DNA from: Talinum fruticosum
Lineage: Eukaryota; Streptophyta; Magnoliopsida; Caryophyllales; Talinaceae
Assembly: GCA_021018815.1 (NCBI GenBank)
Contig: JAITYX010000010.1
Span: 5,704,001 to 5,768,000 of the forward strand
Length of the DNA stretch: 64,000 nt
Direction of reading: 5' to 3'
The notes beneath the pieces are model-generated. The model searched no databases. It was not told the DNA's origin and was given only the letters and a program-made list of their open reading frames with translations. Numbering within the stretch: the first letter of the stretch is position 1; each line of letters starts with the position of its first letter. Shown one piece after another: positions 59,793 to 64,000 of this stretch. Both the position numbers and the translations under genes were made by a program.

Positions 59793-61515
59793 CTTTTTTC
59801 TTTTTAATTGAAATCGGGGTAGTATAATAATCAGTAATTAGAAAAACATTTTCGGCAGATACCAACTTCGGATTATCTTCAACCCATAGTCTAGTAGACG
59901 ACTCATAAGATTGTAGAAGGTTGCAGATAACTAAAGCATGGGCCACCTGTTATCCCCTCCCCTAACAAACATGCGTAAAAGAACAAAATTTAAATGACAA
60001 ATAAAGATTAAGAATGTCAGAAACAAACACAGCAACTTCTGAGGTTAGAAAATTCTTCTTAATTTTTGCAAAGAAAGCAGCACAGTCTCCTTCTATCACC
60101 TTAGTGTAACTAGTGCTGACAAAAATCCGTCGGACCCGATAGTTCGAATTTGTCCAATCCGAAAAAACTCGATCCAATCATAAAATTTTTATCCGAATTT
60201 TAAATTCGGACAATCGGTCATATCCGAAGTGAAATTCGAGTCGGGTTCGAGTTTGACAATTCGGGTCCGGGTTGTCTGAATTTTATGACTTATTTGGGTT
60301 CGGACAAATTCGAACAATCGAACAATCGGACAATCGGGTTCTGGACATTCGATCATTCAAGTTTAAGTAAAATTTAGTTCAAAATCTACAAAATTTTCAA
60401 TAAAATATTCGGACATTCGGGTTCGGGTTCGGTCAAATACATAATTTCAGTTCAATTTTCAAAAGTTCATATCACAAATTCGGTCATTAAGACATTCGAG
60501 TTCGGACATCGGACATTCGAGTTCGAATTTGGGTCCGGTCAAGGCGTCTAAATCTACAATTCGGAGAAGGTCGGGGTATAGTGTTTTTGTTCGAATGTCC
60601 GAATTGTCCGAACCCGAATTTTTGCCAGCACTAAGTGTAACCCTTCTCCAAAGCTATCAACATACCAAGTAGACACGCCTAAACTTCCTCAATTTTAGGT
60701 CCAAGGAAGCCTCGTCCCTGTCTAACCCCGCATAGCTTTACCAAACCCATAGTATTTCCTCCAGCTTTGCACAGTCTACATTCAGCTTCCACAGTCCCGA
60801 GTTAGGCGGCTTCCACTTCTCATTCCGTGACGAACTCCTCAATGAAATAGCCAAGTAAGCATCCCTAAACTCCAACACCAGCCTTGAGGCTTTGATTCTA
60901 AGATCCCCTTAAAAAGGATCCCTATCCCCGAACAACCTTCGATTATGAGCATTCCAAATTTTCCAAGCTACGGCCAAGAAAACCTCCCATTCCTTAATAT
61001 TCAACTTAGTCTTGGCATGGAAAATAAAGTCCCAAACCGAGGCAAAATTGGGTGATAACCTTAAAACCATCTTCAATTCTCCACCGCAAGCCCCTTTACG
61101 CTACCCACCTAGCGTTCCAAATACTTCTCCATGTATAGCTAGGTCGAGACCCAAGAGAAGCGTAAAAAGGGAAGTGTTTGGAAAATAACGAGCTTTCAGT
61201 ACCTTAGCCACCGAGCTTCACTATTGCTTGTGAGTTGCCATACTTGTTTAGCTAGAAGAGCCAAGTTAAAATCTTCAAAGTCTCTAAAGGCCAAACCCCG
61301 ACCATCTCTTTCGACCAATCCAATAAATTTTCCTAACATTTTTCGCGTGTCCCCACCAAAATATGTTCACCATTGCTTGGATCTCATCACATGAACCCTT
61401 CAGGAACTTGAAGACACTCATGGTATAAGTAGGGATGGCTTGCCCAACCTTTACTAATACTTCCCTCCCTGCCAATGATAGGTGACGATCGACCCAATTA
61501 TGTAACCTCTTCCCA
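59793..61515 (-). mobile_element. 5'-truncated L1-like LINE with RNase H domain
   Basis: A perfect 17-bp duplication GTGTTTTGTCTAGTTTT flanks the insertion (59776-59792 and 61516-61532). T-rich sequence CTTTTTTCTTTTT next to the left copy is the poly(A) tail read on the other strand. On the minus strand, SLAGREVLVKVGQAIPTYTM, then VFKFLKGSCDEIQAMVN.FWWG at about 61340-61470 is the post-RT part of ORF2. GLAFRDFEDFNLALLAKQ lies at about 61225-61290. An RVT_3-type RNase H remnant (KLNVDCAKLEE near 60760, VIEGDCAAFFAKIKKN near 60075-60100, SFKFCSFTHVC) ends near 59970. Stops are frequent. The hAT MITE at 60111-60633 is inserted in the RNase H part. Confidence 0.85.
60111..60633. mobile_element. 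hAT-like MITE, copy 2, with perfect 8-bp duplication
   Basis: The 523-bp element has ends TAGTGCTGACAAAAATCCG and (reverse complement) TAGTGCTGGCAAAAATTCGGG, flanked by AGTGTAAC on both sides (60103-60110 and 60634-60641). The interior is full of TTCGGACA / ATTCGGGTTCGGG words as in copy 1 at 16195-16670. It interrupts the RNase H remnant of the LINE, so it arrived after that LINE. No coding capacity; 8-bp duplications indicate hAT. Confidence 0.9.
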
Positions 61516-61610
61516 GTGTTTTGTCTAGTTTTAATATAACTACTTTGACATACACTACATGCTCAATCTAACTACTTGTTTTAGTAAATTGTCATTCTTT
61601 TCACTTGTTA

Positions 61611-61739
61611 GGGCCTGTTTGAAGTTACATAAATACCATTATCTATTTCAGTTTTATATTCATTTCCGTTCGTTTCTTCTCTTTTCGTTCGTTTTTGTTT
61701 CTATTTTTGTTTATTTTTTATGTAATTTCGAACAGTCTC
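61611..61739. mobile_element. MITE, family 4 copy 3
   Basis: The 129-bp element has ends GGGCCTGTTTGAAGTTACATAA and (reverse complement) GAGACTGTTCGAAATTACATAA, with TTA on both sides (61608-61610 and 61740-61742). Its T-rich interior is the reverse orientation of the A-rich copies at 55448 and 55956. Confidence 0.75.
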
Positions 61740-61742
61740 TTA

Positions 61743-63470
61743 ATATCGCTACGTCAAAACTTTTCTTAAAAAAACAATTGTCATTGATGAATTTGGAAAA
61801 AGGGCAATATTTTACCTAAAATACAAGGTATTATAAATTTTATCTATTTCAGGTTATCCTGTCATAAGTTGTAACACATGGAATATTTTACCTATAATGG
61901 TTGTTCTTTTTAATTTATAACAACTAAAAAAAAAAATCTCTGAATCCAAAACTGAAATTGAAACCTTTGGTTTTGGTTCTAGTTCCAGCATACCCCACGC
62001 AATTCATTTTGAAATTTAACACCTAATAAATTATTTTTTTAATTATTTTTGGATGGGAGGAGATGTAGTGTTTGATCTTTACCTATGTTCCTGTTTTATC
62101 CTTATACAAAATAAGCTCTTTCTATAAGTAGGTATTTCGGTCTTAATATTTTGCAAGATATGATGATTCATCCTTCAGTTAGTAATAGAAAATTAATTAA
62201 AATTGGGTAAAAATTACTATCCCAAATATTTATCTTTTAAGAAAAGAAAAAGGACCGTGAAACAAAAAAAGTAAGGAAAAACTAAAAAGCTATTATCTTT
62301 TATTTCCTCTGAAATTGATTTTGTGGTTCCTAGTTCCCAATTCCTATTCTCTGTTTTTTTGGAAACCGTAACCATAATAGTTAGGACCAATTTCTCTTTT
62401 TAAAAATCAAAATTGTTTGACTAGCTCAAAAGTACCCTAGAACCGTGCTAGGTGGACTGGTTCCCTACCTTATACATATGCTCGACCAAAGTCCTAAATG
62501 GATAAATAAAGGTTCGTGATGGGTTACATAGTTTGACATACCCCCTCATGCAATTGTCCTTTGCTCCTTAGGTATAGATACTACAAAGACCTCTCCTTAA
62601 CTTGCATAGTAATTCAATATAGAGATGGCTAATGTTTGAAATTGATATCTCTCACTCAAATAGACTCGATACCGTACATAAAAACTAATCCAATCAAAAA
62701 TTTATAATAGTTGAATCTTTAGTATAGTTTACTGATGTGGAGCAAAGTGCCACGTTATCTAAACTTGTCAAGATCAAGGTATATGGTTAAGCATCTCCCT
62801 CGATAGGTTAAGAGAATGGAGCTCTGAGTGTTGATCCTACAAGAACAATTTTTTTGGCTATTGAGGGGTCAAAGTAAGGTCAATGAAGGTTGTAAGGCAT
62901 TTAGTAGCATACATGAAGTGTTTAGGAAATTCTCCAATTCCACTTTATTTCACATTTTCTATATACTATCCAGAATTTTAGCATCATCTTCTAGCTTAGA
63001 TTTAGGGAAAAAAATGGGCTTGAACTTTGGTGAATTATATATGGAAAATAACCTCAAATATCTAGTTCCAACGAAATGCCTCCAAATACCAAGTATTTTA
63101 CGAGTTATGGGATGAAAATTGATCAAGGGTCAGTGCAGTATAATGATGCGCAACACTTTGATTATGGGCTTTATTTACGCAATTAAAAGGTGAATCTGTG
63201 GCTAAATCTTCTATGGGTGATTATTGACATCCTCAACTTACTTCCTCTTGAAGAGAATCAGCATATTCCTCCATATGACTTTCCTGAGGAAGCCTTCAAG
63301 AGGTGCAAGTATAAGACAAATTTCAGCTCAAGCTTTGGTCCCCATTTTCCTTTTAATTTAATTGTATAATTTGTAGGCATTTCATTGGATAATTGGTGGA
63401 TTATCTTTATCTCTTATAGAAGAGTAGTGACTTGGGTCAATCCTTTAGGTTTTTACTTGGTGCTCACACT
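61743..63470. other. intergenic, unassigned
   Basis: AT-rich. A 95-codon plus frame at 62828-63115 was examined and shows no recognised domain or splice context. No other structure was seen. Confidence 0.45.
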
Positions 63471-63473
63471 TTA

Positions 63474-63868
63474 AGCTCTATTTGATTTTAAGAAAATTAG
63501 AAGGATAAAAAATTTGAAAAATAAATTTTTTTCCCTTGTTTAAATTGAAGAAAAAGAAGAGAAAAAACTTTGATGGAAAAACTCATGGAAAATTTTGTCA
63601 ATTTGATCAATGATATTTTCCTTCCAAAATTGAGAGGAAAATGGAAGAAAAATTTCACAAAAAGAGAGAAATGGAGAAAAGAGAGAGAATTCTATTAAGT
63701 AATGTCATTAAGAATTTTGTCTCTCCTCTCAATTAATCAATGCTATTGAATATTTTCTCTCTTCTCTTCATGACAATGTGGTGGATGGGTAAAAGGTTAG
63801 AAAATGATTATAAGTTTTTTTCTTTATTTTTCCTTGAACCAAACACAAGGAAAAAAATTAATTTTCCC
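63474..63868. mobile_element. Tourist-like MITE, family 1 copy 2 (interrupted)
   Basis: It begins AGCTCTATTTGATTTTAAG after TTA (63471-63473) and matches copy 1 (52398-52864) throughout. It breaks off at CCCTTA, where copy 3 begins in inverse orientation. The right end is therefore outside the window. Confidence 0.75.
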
Positions 63869-63871
63869 TTA

Positions 63872-64000
63872 GGCTCTATTTGATTTAAAGAAAATAGGTT
63901 GGAAAGAAAATGTAAATGGAAAAAAAGTAATGAGGAAAAAAAGTTGAGGGAAAATTAATTTTTTTCTTGTGTTTGGTTCAAGGAAAAATAGAGGGAAAAA
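63872..64000. mobile_element. Tourist-like MITE, family 1 copy 3, inverted, nested in copy 2
   Basis: GGCTCTATTTGATTTAAAGAAAATAGG follows a TTA (63869-63871). The next 120 bases match the reverse complement of the right part of copy 1. It runs off the window edge. It is therefore a later insertion of the same family into copy 2 at a TTA site. Confidence 0.7.

Overview
The window looks like repeat-dense eudicot plant nuclear DNA. The evidence is spliced genes with GT..AG introns, plant-specific protein families (GH14 beta-amylase, phytocyanin, DUF604 glycosyltransferase), plant transposon classes, AT-rich spacers, and no bacterial-type operons. Only three host genes are supported, all on the minus strand in the right-hand 25 kb. 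The rest is layered transposons, mostly decayed. All homology calls come from reading translations and from family knowledge; no database was searched.

Left part (1-20.6 kb). A Tat-like Ty3/gypsy gag-protease scrap (1-1036) is followed by two CACTA-type termini (1606, 1990). Next comes an Athila-like Ty3/gypsy deletion derivative (about 3.4-8.4 kb) that keeps gag, protease and the integrase tail but has lost RT and RNase H. A very old Sire-like Ty1/copia element follows (LTR 8466-9948, pol 10.5-13.7 kb, an extra ORF with its own TATA box at 14.1-15.8 kb, LTR 19204-20641). Nested in it are a hAT-type MITE (16195-16670) and a 2.3-kb solo LTR (16772-19103, duplication TTATG).

Middle (20.9-38.5 kb). 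This is a set of nested insertions. One L1-like LINE on the minus strand is split into 36330-38490 (ORF1 and start of RT) and about 20990-22599 (rest of RT and C-terminal region). The splitter is a 13.7-kb CACTA element (22600-36329) carrying decayed tnp2 (25164-30334) and tnpA-like (30497-35730) genes. That CACTA has itself received a copia solo LTR (28753-30277), a TTCGGG-rich array flanked by a 10-bp direct repeat (23355-23927), and a 3.5-kb non-autonomous CACTA (31195-34738). The last sits inside a tnpA exon with a perfect CAA duplication.

Right part (38.5-64 kb). A seven-exon cytosolic-type beta-amylase gene (39880-43136) has both catalytic glutamates and a Cassandra-like 5S-derived LTR in intron 5. 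A two-exon phytocyanin gene (48107-49594) has an intact copper site, but its reading frame leaves the GPI-signal frame near the C-terminus. A three-exon DUF604/GT31-like gene (57123-59689) has a one-base frameshift just after its DDD motif. A truncated LINE with a 17-bp target duplication lies about 104 bp upstream of its ATG and carries a second copy of the hAT MITE. Several TTA-flanked Tourist/Harbinger-like MITE families lie between the genes, including one MITE inserted in another at the right edge.

The three genes do not form a pathway: beta-amylase releases maltose from alpha-glucans, the phytocyanin is a secreted cupredoxin, and DUF604 proteins are Golgi-type putative glycosyltransferases. 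No convincing new defence or metabolic system was found. The notable content is the datable order of nested insertions, the shared MITE families, and transposon-derived changes in and next to real genes.
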